A DNA stretch of 64,000 bases from Phallusia mammillata (Eukaryota; Chordata; Ascidiacea; Phlebobranchia; Ascidiidae), in the NCBI GenBank assembly GCA_003260075.1, contig QLIY01000251.1:1-64000 (forward strand), read 5' to 3'. Every line of letters begins with the position of its first letter. Positions within the stretch are counted from its first letter, which is position 1. The notes under the pieces were generated by a model, which saw only the letters and a program-made list of their open reading frames with translations, was not told the DNA's origin and made no database searches. A program made the position numbers and the translations under genes. Positions 12,893 to 26,162 of the stretch are shown piece after piece.

Positions 12893-13379
12893 TAAATTAT
12901 TATTAAAAATCTATGTATTATTTTGTTGTCTGGTCCTCAGCATCATTATGCAGGTAAGTTTTATACCATTACGATAATTATTGCACGCCCCTGTTTTGGG
13001 TGCTTGTGGTTTCGCTTATCGATTTGACTAGGGGAAAACGGGTGTAGGCATTTGATGTTTGCTTTATAACGAATTGATTATGTTCCCAACGAACGCTACG
13101 TTTGGCGCATGTTGGGAAAATTGACAAACTGTACACTAGATTTTGTTTTGTGTCGCATGTTTGTTTAGGATGCAGGTTTTCAAACCGCTATATGATCGTA
13201 AACGTTTATTGTGAAGAAAAGAACGTAAACAAACAGTACATAACCTTGTTCACTCTTATAAATTTAATACATACAGTTTTATGCAAAATTGTATAACGAA
13301 TCTTTTCACTCGAGTCTTAAGTCAAGTCTAGGAAAGTTCTTGGAAGAGAGTTTTTGAAAACAGGTCATCGCGTTTTTGT

Positions 13380-13534
13380 TGTCAGCGCTTTCAAAAGTCG
13401 GCACATTTATAACTTGTACATTAAGTATATTTTTGTGCTGTAAAACTAACATGCGGTATTTAGTAGAACAATATGCAACCGGACAAAAACTAACATGCGG
13501 TATTTAGCAGAACGAAAATGCAACCGGACAAAAA
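13380..13534. repeat. Dispersed repeat with a two-copy 44-bp tandem
   Basis: Starts GTCAGCGCTTTCAAAAGTC; two units of AACTAACATGCGGTATTTAG...CAACCGGAC follow. The same start and the ACATGCGGTATTTAGTA core occur at 57884-58036. Confidence 0.7.
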
Positions 13535-13807
13535 GTTTTTTTCTAAAAGCGGTGACTACGTTACGTCTGAACAGTTACGTAAAATTGAAGCAAAAAAATC
13601 TAAAATATTTCTTTAAATGTCTTATGCAACCAGGCTGAATCAATTAAATTTCATGAAGTGTAGGACTCAAGTAAATTCAAGTTTTTTTACAGCAAAAATG
13701 TTGAGTATTGGAAAAATGTGACTCTTATAGTACTCGAAGCTGACATGTGCAGCATACGAGGCAGGCAACGGTGCTTGTGATTCGACTTTCGGCGGATTCT
13801 CCAGTGA

Positions 13808-13880
13808 GCCTGCGTAGCTCTGTTGGTAGTGCGCGAGTCCCGGAAAGACTCCAGTCGTGGGTTCGAATCCCACCGCAGGC
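13808..13880 (+). ncRNA. tRNA-like head of SINE unit 1
   Basis: 73 bases that fold as a tRNA: 7-bp acceptor stem, D arm (degraded in this copy), 5-bp anticodon stem around loop CCGGAAA, and a 5-bp T stem with a perfect B box (GGTTCGAATCC). Position 33 is C instead of T and the variable loop is short, so a working tRNA-Ser(GGA) is unlikely. It is followed at once by a T5 tract inside a small hairpin (GGCTAGA/TCTAGCC), a likely Pol III stop. Confidence 0.6.
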
Positions 13881-14162
13881 TAGATTTTTCTAGCCTACGC
13901 CTTGCCATATGGTGGTGAATGCTTGGTGACCGGCTGATTCGGTATAGCGCCTTCAATGGGCCTGGCGTACTGTGATTTATATATGAGTGTGCCGTGATCG
14001 CTGGTCTGCATAGACGCTTCAGGGCTGATCCCAGTTATGAATTTATGTTCATCTTAACTGATACTGGTCAATCTGGCGATCCCCTACTACGAAGCTGACA
14101 TGTGCAGCATACGAGGCAGGCAACGGTGCTTGTGATTCGACTTTCGGCGGATTCTCCACTGA

Positions 14163-14235
14163 GCCTGTGTAGCTCAGTTGGTAGAGCGCGAGTCCCGGAA
14201 AGACTCCTGTCGTGGGTTCGAATCCCACCGCAGGC
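14163..14235 (+). ncRNA. tRNA-like head of SINE unit 2
   Basis: Same 73-base cloverleaf with an intact A box (TAGCTCAGTTGG) and B box and fully paired D stem (GCTC/GAGC). Anticodon loop CCGGAAA again lacks U33. T5 follows within six bases. Confidence 0.65.
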
Positions 14236-14517
14236 TAGATTTTTCTAGCCTACGCCTTGCCATATGGTGGTGAAGGCTTGGTGACCGGCTGATTCGGTAT
14301 GGCGCCTTCAATGGGCCTGGCGTACTTTCATTTATAAATAAGTGTGCCTTGATAGCTGGTCTGCATAGACGCTTCAGGGCTGATCCCAGTTATGAATTTA
14401 TGGGGGGGGGGGGATATTGGTCAATCTGGCGATCCCCTACTACGAAGCTAACATGTGCAGCATACACGAGGCAGGCAACGGTGCTTGTGATTCGACTTTC
14501 GGCGGATTCTCCACTGA

Positions 14518-14590
14518 GCCTGTGTAGCTCAGTTGGTAGAGCGCGAGTCCCGGAAAGACTCCTGTCGTGGGTTCGAATCCCACCGCAGGC
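14518..14590 (+). ncRNA. tRNA-like head of SINE unit 3
   Basis: Identical to unit 2 over the 73 bases. The preceding unit body is interrupted by a 12-G tract (14402-14413). Confidence 0.65.
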
Positions 14591-15324
14591 TAGATTTTTC
14601 TAGCCTACGCCTTGCCATATGGTGGTGAATGCTTGGTGACCGTCTGATTCGGAATGGCGCCTTCAATGCTGGGCCTGGCGTACTGTGACTTATAGTACTC
14701 GAGTCGAGAAAATGACTCCATTTTTCCTATCACCAGTTTTATACAGGCAGAAAGCACGTGACTCACAACAGTCTGGATAATAATTAACATTTTCAAAGGC
14801 AGACATATCGACACAATGCCGTGATTTTCAATAAGGCGGTCCGTTATGTGTTACGAAAAATATTACTTATTTTGTATTGCGCTGTTTTGTCACACTCCTC
14901 TTGTTTGTTGCTTTGTTTCCTAATTGTTGCGAATAATATTACCTTGTTTATTTATTCACTATTTTTGTTCGGCATTTTAGCGCGTTGCCATAATTATATA
15001 CACCTTCACAGCATTTGTCAATCAACATTTATAGAATAACTCGCGGCTTTGTCCGACTGGCTTTCTGGAGAGAGAGGGGGGGAGGTAACTTTGATCCTGC
15101 GACTTGTTTTGTCTCGTGCGGTCTTTTGATGTCTACTGTTCTCGTTTTTATTCATATCAGGTGCAATTTGAGCCCAAAGATAAAGTGCGCCCTTAAGCTC
15201 GCTTTTATAAAGAGTACAAAAGCCAGACTTGTTTATTCGCTTCTTTGTTTGTGCAAGCTTTTAACGGTTGCGCGCGTACTATTTACTGGTTTAACCGGCG
15301 ATTTTTAGTCACTAACCCCTAATT

Positions 15325-15500
15325 CAATGGTCGGCAACCGCCGGTCCGCGGCCCGGTACCGGTTCGCAGGGAGTTCGTTACCGGGCCGTATAGGTTTTCA
15401 GGTTAAATGCTATCAAACATTTTGCCCATGTATCCCGGGGATGATAAACTAATTTAGGCGTTTTTATTGCTAAGTATATGTAAAAGGTTGCCGATCCCTG
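15325..15500. mobile_element. hAT miniature element, 176 bp
   Basis: Termini CAATGGTCGGCAACC and GGTTGCCGATCCCTG are inverted repeats. Flanks CCCTAATT and ACCTAAAT agree at 6 of 8 bases. Same family as 39047-39228. Confidence 0.8.
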
Positions 15501-15508
15501 ACCTAAAT

Positions 15509-16911
15509 AACGGGTGTTTTTTAACAATCATTGAATAGAATAGAAATTTGACAGTTACAAATTTGCCATTTTGAGTAGTCGATTTTTATATTGAACCCTG
15601 TAGCCCCATGATCTCTTGAAGGGTAAATTATTTTAACTTTGTCCGAATTAGATAAAATTTGACAGCTGGTAGAATTTGACATTTGTAGATTTAAATTGTC
15701 GTGTTTTACCCTAAAATCACATTATTTACCCCGTTTTCCCTTCAAAATATAACATAAAATAGGACAAACAATGTCAAAATTAAATAAGATTCGGATTGTT
15801 TGTAGTTTACATAGCATGTTTAATTATAGGCCCAGTACTAGTCCCCGTGTTTTAACAACACCAAACTTTCTCTACGAATTTGCATTTGGGGGACCCATGA
15901 GCTTCCGCATGCAGAAACAAACCACGGTTATAAAATCAATGACTAATATGGGACCCAATATAAATAAGTGGAAAATATATTAATGATTCAAAATAGGTTG
16001 CAGTGTATGTGCACTGACAAAACGTGCTAAGCCACTCTTCTAGTTGTACACACCTTCAAGACATTTTTAATCAACCGTGAGAAAAAAGCTGGCTCTTTGT
16101 CCAGCTGGCTCTCTAAGGAGAGGGCGGGGTGGTAAATTTGATCCTTTGGTCTACGTTTGAGTAACGTGTACTTTTTTTCGTATGAACGTTTGGTGGCTCT
16201 TAATTGGACTGGTTTTTATTCTTTTTGTCAGGTACAACTTGAGCCCAAAGTTGAATTGCGCACATAATTAAGTTCGCTTGTACAAAAAAATACAAAAGTC
16301 TGTTTTGCTTATTGGCTTCTGTGTTTGTGTCAGCCTGGAGCGCGGTGTGTTCATTGGTTTTACCGGCTAACCGTTAGAGCAGCGTCCTGAGCCTTAGGCG
16401 TAGAAATAATAGCGTTACAAATTGGCGAGTGCGCCAAGACGCTTTTGCCCAGAGTTGTAAGTCGGGCAGGATTCGGGTTTACGTTTCTTAAAAAAAATTG
16501 GGCTTGATTTGGGTCTGACTTTACACTCTGTGTCAGTATTATTTTGAACAAATTTAACTCCATGAGTAGTTAGTTGCTGGATCTGACCTTACCTCCAAGT
16601 CTCTTTAAAACAGTGAAATTTAACCCCTGGTTTTTACATCTTTACACATCTATGACAAAATATTGCTGCTTTTTTTCGTGATTTACTATCTAAAGCATTT
16701 TAAACTAACCCATAAGGGCACTTCGACACTCGGCTAAAAACCTTTGCTTCAGCTGGCTAAAAATTAAAGGATACAGTTTTATTTTTCAGAATTATAACCA
16801 AAACAATTAGTATGACTACAAACACAAATACAATGTTCCCATGACTTTAACATCCAACACTGGATTCTGAATATATTTTTTTTCAATTTGGTTCCATTCA
16901 AGAAATCACAA
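15509..16911. other. GCNT 5' flank
   Basis: Two diverged relatives of one block (15050-15310 and 16080-16370 share GAGCCCAAAG, TTCGCTT and AGAGGG-type pieces) and a CGGG-type repeat. No clear core promoter found. Confidence 0.45.
16466..16590. repeat. Dispersed CGGG-type repeat, 5' fragment
   Basis: TCGGGTTTACGTTTCTT, GGTCTGACTTTACACTCTGT and TTGCTGGATCTGACC match 24853-25060. Confidence 0.6.
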
Positions 16912-19146
16912 ATGAAGAAATCGTACAAGATCTGTCTTCTCTCTATCAGCACCATCTCTGTGATTCTCATCGCGTCCGAGTACCTCCTCCTCTCCAGCAA
17001 CAACATCCTGCTCCAGAAGGCTTATGGGATCCTTCACGATATCCAAAGATCATCCGGGATCGCTCCTGAAGATGCGGAACACTGCTCCGAGGCGCTCTTC
17101 ACTAAAGATGCAAAAGACCTCCCGGTTCCTGACAACACTAGCGACGATCAAGTTTTAGAATATTTAAACAATGGCTGTGACGGTTTCAAATCGCGTTACC
17201 GCTTTGTTACGCAACAAGGGAGTAAAGAAGAAGAAGAATTTCCAGTCGCGTTTTCCATACTCCTACATAAACTCCCACATCAATTCGCAATGATGTTAAG
17301 TGCTATTTATTCACCACACAACATTTATTGCATTCATGTGGACGCTAAAGTAAAGGGTCCAACGTTTCAGGCGTTTGAGAAGATGTCGCAGTGTTTTCCA
17401 AACGTTTTTCTCACCAAACATAGGGAGTACATCGTGTATGCTTCATTCGCCCGCTTAAAAGCCGACATGAACTGCATGGAAGACCTGATGATGGAAAACA
17501 AAGATTGGAAATACCTTGTCAATCTGTGCGGACAGGTGTGTACAAATAAGTTATGTCAGGCTACTTAAGATTTAACCTAAAAAAACCATAGTTTGTAAAA
17601 AGGATTTCTATTTGGAATTGTTACTCATTTACCAGTTAAGCAAAACCATTTATCTCAACGAAGCCAACTTCTGATGAACCATGCCTTTTTACTTTAGTGC
17701 AGAAGTTGGCATCTTTTCTATCGCTTTCATTGTTTATAATATTGTCAAAACTTGTCATTTAAGGCACTTATTTTCTTTTAAATTTTCAGCAAGGGGGTAT
17801 CGAACATAACCGGTTAAAGGTCATTATAAAACACGAAGAGCTTTCATTCACAGAAAACACTTTATTGTGATATTTTATGTAATTTTATAAACAATATCTT
17901 ACAAGTACACGATTTGTAAATGGTGTATTTAACTTTGCTTAATGGGCCGTAGGTAGCTTAAGTTTGGGGCGCTTAAGGTTTACATAGCGACATAAGTGAA
18001 AGACAGCTGCGCATTGCGTCAAAAAGGAATCAAACGCACACTTGATAAGGGCTAGCTAAACGCCCTGGAGCTGCACCGTAGTATGGCGCGCTTTTTGACT
18101 GGACTCATCAGAGAGTGTATTTGGAGCAGGGAACCTAACGTTGGCAGGTCTAGTCGAGTGGGACTTTCACTACTTGCAGCCAGATACAGAAATTGTCACA
18201 GAATCACCCTTTATAGCAGCCGTGCTTTATCTCCGCCATTTGAGCCCGTATCCGTAGCCCTTTTTTTGTATCAAATGGACTAATTTAGAGTCCAACACAT
18301 ATGCTAACGGTCAAACGGCCGTACGCAACAAATCAAAACACCATAGGCGCGCATGACCAGCCAGGTTTGGTCAAGTTTGAACGCAGGCACAAATTTATCG
18401 GAAAAAAATCCGCCCCGACATCCCTGCACCAAATAACACCATCCGTTGCAAATATTTATCAGTTGATGTGGTTAAAATCTTGCAAATAGAAATTTATCCA
18501 GCTAATGATTTTCAAATCCACTACCTTTTTAAGAGTCCCAGTTTCCTGTTTTGTTGGCTAAGCAGTTTAGTTCGCGCTAAATTGAATCGACCCACCACAG
18601 TATAGAATCTAAATTATTGTCGTCGTTTATAAATTGTCATTTCATTATTAATTCTGAGGTTTTCTGTCGGGTTAAGTATTTTAAATATGTATTACATTAC
18701 TGATCGACAACTGTATGTACTTTTATCTTTAAGATTAAAAATGGCGGCATTTGAATCAAAGTTAAACTCTAAAATGTTAAATTTAACTAAAATTGTTTAA
18801 GAAAAGGAGGATTTGCTAGGATGTGGCGGGTTATGGGGGGGGGGGCGTGGACGCCAAAGTCAAGGGTCCAACGTTTCAGGCGTTCGAGGAGATGGCCCAG
18901 TGCTTTCCAAACGTTTTTCTCACCAAACATAGGGAGTACATCGTGTACGCCTCATTCGCCCGCTTAAAGGCCGACATGAACTGCATGGAAGACCTGATGG
19001 TGGAAAACAAAGATTGGAAATATCTCGTCAATCTGTGCGGACAGGTGTGTGAAAATAACTTATGTCAGGCTACTTAAGATTTAACCTCCAAAAAAGTGTA
19101 AAATCTTGCAAATAGAAATTTATCCAGCTAATGATTTTCAAATCCA

Positions 19147-19201
<55 letters not shown>

Positions 19202-22200
19202 TTAAAAATTAACTTACTGCTTTTTAGAGCTCAAATTTACAGTGTGCCTGAATTGAACCTTTATCCCAAATGCGCTTACGTGTCACGCAACACTTAACTA
19301 ACAAGCAGCAGTACTTCACTGAGCTTTAAGTATTTCAACATAAACTTTAACTGGAAACAATCTTCTGCAAATATTTGAATCTCGTGATAAAGTCTGTTCA
19401 AGTAGTTTTAAAATGGCAAGCTACTTACAGTCAACATCGCACAAGTTCGACAAACAAGTTTCTCATTCTCAAGTGGTTTACTGTAAGATTTTGTATTCAA
19501 GACAAGAAGTTGAACCGGAACTGAACCCAACCGCGCGAACTGATTTAAGCGGTGTAATTCATTAAACCAGGACACACGAACCGTTAATGACATTTTCTCA
19601 AAAAATACGAACTGGTGTGGAACCTTATCGTTTTTCTGGCGTTGACCCGGAACCGCACCTGTAAAATACTCCATGTTGTATTTTTGTGACCTGTACCTAA
19701 AAATTATTGGTGTCAGCAGCGAGTACACGAGATATAGGGCATGTCAAAAATAACGATTTGTAACGTGTCGCGCAGTTCACAATCAAAATTCTTTTGGACT
19801 TTGGTAGGACCGTGCATATGATGGGTAGAATTAAAGATTAACTAAAAGCGATTTATACCTATTTAAAGTCACAAACCGCTTCGGATCGGGTAATTAAAAA
19901 ACCCGAACCCCAGAATATACATCTTTTAAAACCTGAACCGAACCGAACCCCTAAAAACAATAAAAAGTGAACCCGAACCGAACCTGAACATATAATCGAC
20001 AGTTCAACTCCCTAATCTAAAAAATATCAGTCAAAATCTTTACATTATTTGTTTATTATGTTGTTTTAGGTCGAAGCTTCTTTGTTTGGTTTATGTATAG
20101 TAAAATATTACCACATGTGTCCCACTTTCAGACCCCTATTTGATGTGCTACAACGTTTCTAACTTAATCTCTTTGTTTTACAACATATTTTTACAACGAA
20201 AACTAATTTTTATCCCATAGTTGACCAAATTACATTGGGTATATTTCGCTCTGAGCGAAAAACTTTATGACACAATAAGTTGAGTACAAAAAGTTTAAAT
20301 AACGTTTCAAAAGTTACATCACAGTTTATACCAAAACAAATATTTTTGGGGGGGGGGGCCCTAATATATTTGTTTTACAACAGATTTTTACAACGAAAAC
20401 TAAATTTTCGAGCAATTTTTTATCCAATAGTTGAACAAATTACGCTTGGTATATTTCGCTCTAAGTTGGGACAAAAAGTATAAGTCACGTACAACGTTTC
20501 AAAAGTTACATCACAGTTTATACCAAAACAAATATTTTTGTCCAATGTGACCGATGGAGCTCTAATGAAAAGCGTCTGGTAATTGCGGTAATGTGAGTTT
20601 AAGATAAGTCAAGAGCGATAACGGTTTTTATGCCATCACTCTTTGAAAAGAACCGTTTAAAAAAATATTTTGTAACAATATTGATTCCACCGAAATTCTT
20701 GTGTTTGCCCTCTTGACATGGACGTTAAAAATAGATCCAAATCCGTTTCGTCATGCCTCATGTTTGCCGACAAAATCGTAGTACGCCAGGCCCATTGAAG
20801 GTGTTATACCAAAAACAGAAAATCGGGGTTCGAATCCGACCTCGGGCTATGTTTTTTGAGGCTACACCTTTGCCTTATGGGAATACGGTATGATGCCCTA
20901 AATTGGCCTGGCGTATTATGATTTATTTCAGTATCTCGTGTTCGCTGTTCAGTATGAACGCTTCATGGCTGGTCCGAGCATTGAATTCAAGTTCATCTTA
21001 AGCCTTTTTTGACTTTCGTCTTTAGCTCGCCGTATTGCGTGGTGTGAAGCCGTTTGGTACAATTGTTAAGCTGATTTAGTTTAATTAAAAAACAGTTTGG
21101 AGAAAAGTGCAGAATTACTCCAAAAAAGTGAAATTCACGTAACTTAGATAAAACAAGACACATTTTCGTATTTAATTTGGGGGGGGGGCAGCTGATTTAG
21201 TTTAATTAAAAAACAGTTTGTAGAAAAGTGCGGTTGAATTACTCCAAAAAGTAAAATTCACGTAACTTAGATAAAACAAGACACATTTTCGTATTTAATT
21301 TGTTGCTTTCCTATCAAAACATGACCATTGTTTGTAGCAACATAAGATCGTTGCCCTACAAAAAGTTAAGTTCTAGCGAATATTCGAGACACAAAAGTAA
21401 ACACTCGATGTATTGTTTGTGAACCTGGGGGAAAGCTTATTGCGCAGAAATTCGCTGTGGTAATTTGAACGATGAAAACCGTTCTGTCGTCACGAACGTC
21501 CCGCTTCTTGTGCTCCTGCAAATATTTGGGGGGGGGGGCGTTCTAACGAATATTCGAGACACAAAAGTAAACACTTGATGTATTGTTTGTGAACCTGGGG
21601 TGAAAGTTCATTGCGCAGAAATCCCCTGTGGTAATTTGAACGATGAAAACCGTTCTGTCGTCACGAACTATCCACTTCTTGTCCGCCTGCAAATATTTGG
21701 TTTTAAAACTCGCAGTGTCATGTTCAACAAACGGAATTGTAGCTGATTTATAACGAATTCCAGGGATTATCTTTTTCAATACAGTCAAACTTCGATACTA
21801 TGCCACCCTTTGGGACCGAGAGAAGGGGGGGGGGGCGAAGTTGCGCAAACACCAACCTCTTTCTGTTTGTTTGTTTTTCCAAATACTGCACATAAAATTC
21901 TTTTTGCCGACTTTTTTCAGTGCATTCGATATTTTGCTTCAAAAAAAAAAAGTTTCACAGGATTTTTTTCTTCCGTCACAGGATTTTCCACTTCGAACAA
22001 ACTTGGAACTTGTTCGTCAGCTGAAAGCTTTAAACGGATACAACGTCATACCGGGCTGTGACGTCAGCAATGACGCAACGCTAGCAAGGACGAGATTTGT
22101 TCACCGGTAAATCACAATACCAAGACGTCACTGCAAACCAACTTCAAATTTTTGCGTTACGTCATAATTGTCTTATATTTGATGACGCCATGCGATAATG

Positions 22201-25200
22201 ACGAAATCAATGGTTTTACAGTTCATTAGTGACGTGAAACCAATACGTCACAAACCGACTATAAATTTTGTCGTTACGTCACAACTGTCTTACAATTGGT
22301 AACGTCATATGTGTGATAATGACGTCATCAATGCTTTTACAGTTCAATAGTGACGTAATAAATGACGTCATGTTTTGAGATGTAGCGAAAGTACAAGTTT
22401 TTTTTTTTCTATTAACGTTTGTCTTTCACTGCAGGGCCGGTAACTTTACGAACCCAGAGGGGGTCACCGAGGTGCGGATGCTCCCCACAAAACAAAAGCA
22501 CCCTCCCCCGCCCGGGGGGGGGGTTAGCGAAAGTACAAGTTGTTGTTTTTTTCTATTAACTTTTGTCTTTCATTGTAGGGCCGGTAACTTTACGAACCCA
22601 GAGGGGGTAACCGAGGTGCGGATGCTCCCCACAAAACAAAAGCACCCTCCCCCGCCCTTTAACATGACAATCCGCAAAAACTTGGCCTATAATTTCTACA
22701 CAAGGGAGTTTCTTTACTGGGTGTTGCACGAAAGTAAGGAGGCTGCGAGTTTGTTGGAGTGGTCGAAAGACACATACAGGTAAATATACACAATCGGTGA
22801 TGTTCCACAAACGCATTTAAAGCTCATTAAACAAAACATGAAGTCAGTTTGTTAGACTTTATTTATAATTTACGAGTTTGTTGGTTCCATCTTTTTTTCT
22901 GTTTTGAAATACGAGTGACACGTACAAAGTACACAAAAGGTCGAAATCTCATGCAAGAACTATAAACGATCAAAATGTGTGGTTACATTATACCAGGCGA
23001 TATTTGAACACATTAGGACTGTCGCGTCATTGAGGTTGTGAGCATCCGAACTAGAGGGTTTTACGTGTTTAAATTTATCCACCGCAAACTGTACGTGACT
23101 TGTGTGATATTTACAAACGGGATCACGTTGTTGCTATGGAACCGGATTTTCACTGTTGTGGAGGTGGTGAAATTAAAAAAAAACTTCGATGGAATTTAGC
23201 CAAAGCTACTCCGACTCGAACTAAAAACTAGGCCTTCTTGTCGCCGAAACCTACTGCTGATTTTTTGTTGTTGACAAAATTAGCCGAAAAGTAAAGTGGC
23301 GAAAAATATTATGTTTTAAACTCCGACATCACTATAGGAAAATAAACTCCGTTTTCGACTTAAAAATAATGCGTCAGAACTAAAAAATAAATATTTGCGG
23401 TGGGATTTAGAAAGGCTCATGTTATGGGTTTAAATACCACCACAGTCTAAATTTTATAACCCATTCAAAGAACCATGGCGTACTTACACTATAGATAAAA
23501 TTAAATCGTTTCACGTTGAATTGAATTTTGGTAAAAGAATGACGGACTTATTGCCATGATTATACGTGTTTGTAAAAAAATTTGACAAGTCTAAATATAG
23601 CAGACGTAAAAGTAATTCTGGAATATATAAAACAAGGTTGCGTTGATTAGCACCATGCCATGTATCAGGTAACCACCCATAACGTTCATGACATCGTAAA
23701 TGGAACTGCTTTTGTAAGGCAATAAAAAATCACCAAACAATTTTCGACACAAAAAGTCTCCGAAAAGACTGTTTTATTGACAGTATGGGGGCTTAAACTA
23801 ACGAATGCCAGTCGTAACTGTCACTTAATAGTGCAGTTGAGTATAATATTATCGCCACGTTAAACAATGGAATAATTTAGGAAGCTTGTGCAAAGTTCAT
23901 TGCTGCACAAGAACTGAGGTGTGGTCTTAGCGTGTACATCTAATGTTGCTCAAAGTGGTCCTCGGTGAGCTAGTGTACATACATAGACACAAAATCTATC
24001 TAATGTTGTTCTCAGAGTATTCAGGGAGCTTGTGTGTATGCCAAGACACATGGAAATATTAATCAGAAACACCATCACCTTTTTTTACGTGGGGGGGGGG
24101 AAGACTGTTTTATTGACAGTATAGGGTGCATAAACTAACGAATGCAAGTCGTCACCTAATAGTGCAGTTGAGTATACGATTATCGCCACGTTAAACAATA
24201 GAAGAACTCAGGGAGCTTGTGCAAAGTTCAATGCTGCACAAGAACTAGTGTGTGGCCACAGCGTGCACGTTAAATGTTGCTCAAAGTGATCTTCAATGTA
24301 CTTAGAAAGATTATGTGTATGTCCAGCCCCATGAAAATTCATACTGGACTTAAACTAGTGTGTGGTCATAGCGTGTACATCTAATGTTGCTCAAAGTGGT
24401 CCATAAAAGAGAGCTCCTGTGCATGCATAGACACATCAGAATCTATGCCATGCATAAACTTATGTGTGGCCACAGCGTGTGCATCTAATGTTGTTCTCAG
24501 AGTATTCAGGGAGCTTGTGTGTATGCTAAGACACATGGAAATATTAATCAGAAACACCATCACCTTTTTTTACGTTTTGAAAACAATATTTTGACACAAG
24601 GTACTTTAACGCAGCCCGGACGAGCACTACTGGCTGATGACGAACATGCTCCCTGGCGCCCCTGGCGGAAAATCTGACGTCATCAGCTGGTGGAGTCCGG
24701 TGACGTATATTAACTGGATCTCGGTCAAGCGTAACACGTGCAAAGGTTAGTGACGTCATTAATGAGTTAAATGTTTCCGTTTGTATGGGAAATTATTTTT
24801 TTTATTTAAACTCTACATTTAAGTAAGCTGACGACAGTGCACACCAAAATTTTAATTCGGGCCGGGTTTGGGCTTACGTTTTTTTACAAAAACGGGGCTG
24901 TTTCGGGCCTGACTTTACACTCTGTTTCAGTATTTTATATTTGAATAAATTTAACTAGCTAAGTAGCTAGTTTCTGGACCTGACCTAGGGGGGGGGGGTC
25001 AGTATTTTATATTTAAATAAATTTAACTAGCTAAGTAGCTAGTTTCTGGACCTGACCTAATGTCAAACAGCCTTAAAACGCCTTTTTCAAAACCAATTGT
25101 CTGTTGTGTTTGTTGTCTTGGTCTTTCCTGAGGCTTAAATGTATAGGCCTGTCGATCAAACTTCCGGGTCTAAACAGGTTTCTAAAAAACGATTCGGATT

Positions 25201-26110
25201 CGGGCCCTGTTTCGGGCTTGTACTTTCGGGTGCGGGTCGAGTTCGGGCTCTAATTTCATGCCCGTTTACAACCCTGGTGCACACAAAACTAACTAAGGTT
25301 TCATCGCCGTACGGCACTCCAGTTTGTCAGGACTAACCAGGCTAAAAAATTGTGAATCGCCAAATTTTGGCATAAACCATACAGGTGCTGGTTTTCAGTG
25401 CCTCTAATCTCGCAACATTAGTTTATACGGTCAATGCCTATGTACTGAGATTGTATAGGTAGAAATCGTGTGTGCTGTATGCTTACTTAATGGTCATGTG
25501 CGATATATATTTTATGAAAACAATGCCCACAACTGCAGATTTTTTTACAGTAAACCTTGAACAGGCAATGGAAAGCTATCGAAGCTTGTATTTTGACGTG
25601 ACAGACCAATTAAAATAAGTCTTGCCAAAAATTCTTACTCCGGATTCTAATGAGGATATAGTATAGCGTTTCAAGTGTTGTTGCTTTTCACTAGAACGAA
25701 ATTTCACAGAAGAATGTGCTTGTTGTCACATTTTTTTGAGCCAAAACAGTTCTTGTTCAAATCATAACTTTTTTGCAATTCCAAGAAGCAAGTTATAATT
25801 ATTTGAAGCGACAATAGGTTTTAAAATCATTTTTTTAGCAATATCGCAGGTCTACGGCACACACCAGATTTTTTTATCACCAAAGCGAAAATGCTTCAGT
25901 ACTTTGTTTGTCTTCCATTTAATCATACACGCTTTCCTTATGTTTCAATATTGACTCAGGGCTTTTGGTTCATCTCATCACGTGTTGCCCTACAAGCGCA
26001 AATATTCTAAACCAAAAAAATCAATGGAAAACATTCAAAGAATTTGTTTTGCTAAATTCCATTTTCAATAAACATTATTGGCACTGTGTCAAAAACAGCT
26101 TTGTGCATTT

Positions 26111-26162
<52 letters not shown>

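Larger units (their letters stand above)
13736..14695 (+). repeat. Tandem array of three tRNA-derived SINE-like units (about 355 bp)
   Basis: Units begin near 13736, 14091 and 14444. Each has a leader ending CGGATTCTCCACTGA, the tRNA-like head, and a body containing GGCCTGGCGTACTGTGA and GGGCTGATCCCAGTTATGAA. A direct repeat GTGACT(C)TTATAGTACTCGA brackets the array. Between units 2 and 3 the G tract stands in place of 17 bases present in unit 1. Confidence 0.85.

Noticed and set aside
13808-14590. Cluster of functional tRNA-Ser genes
   Set aside because: C33, short variable loop and GGA anticodon, plus a shared SINE body, point to tRNA-derived repeats.
16888-16911. Upstream start of GCNT at 16888
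   Set aside because: The codon is TTG; the first ATG in frame is 16912 and fits a type II anchor.
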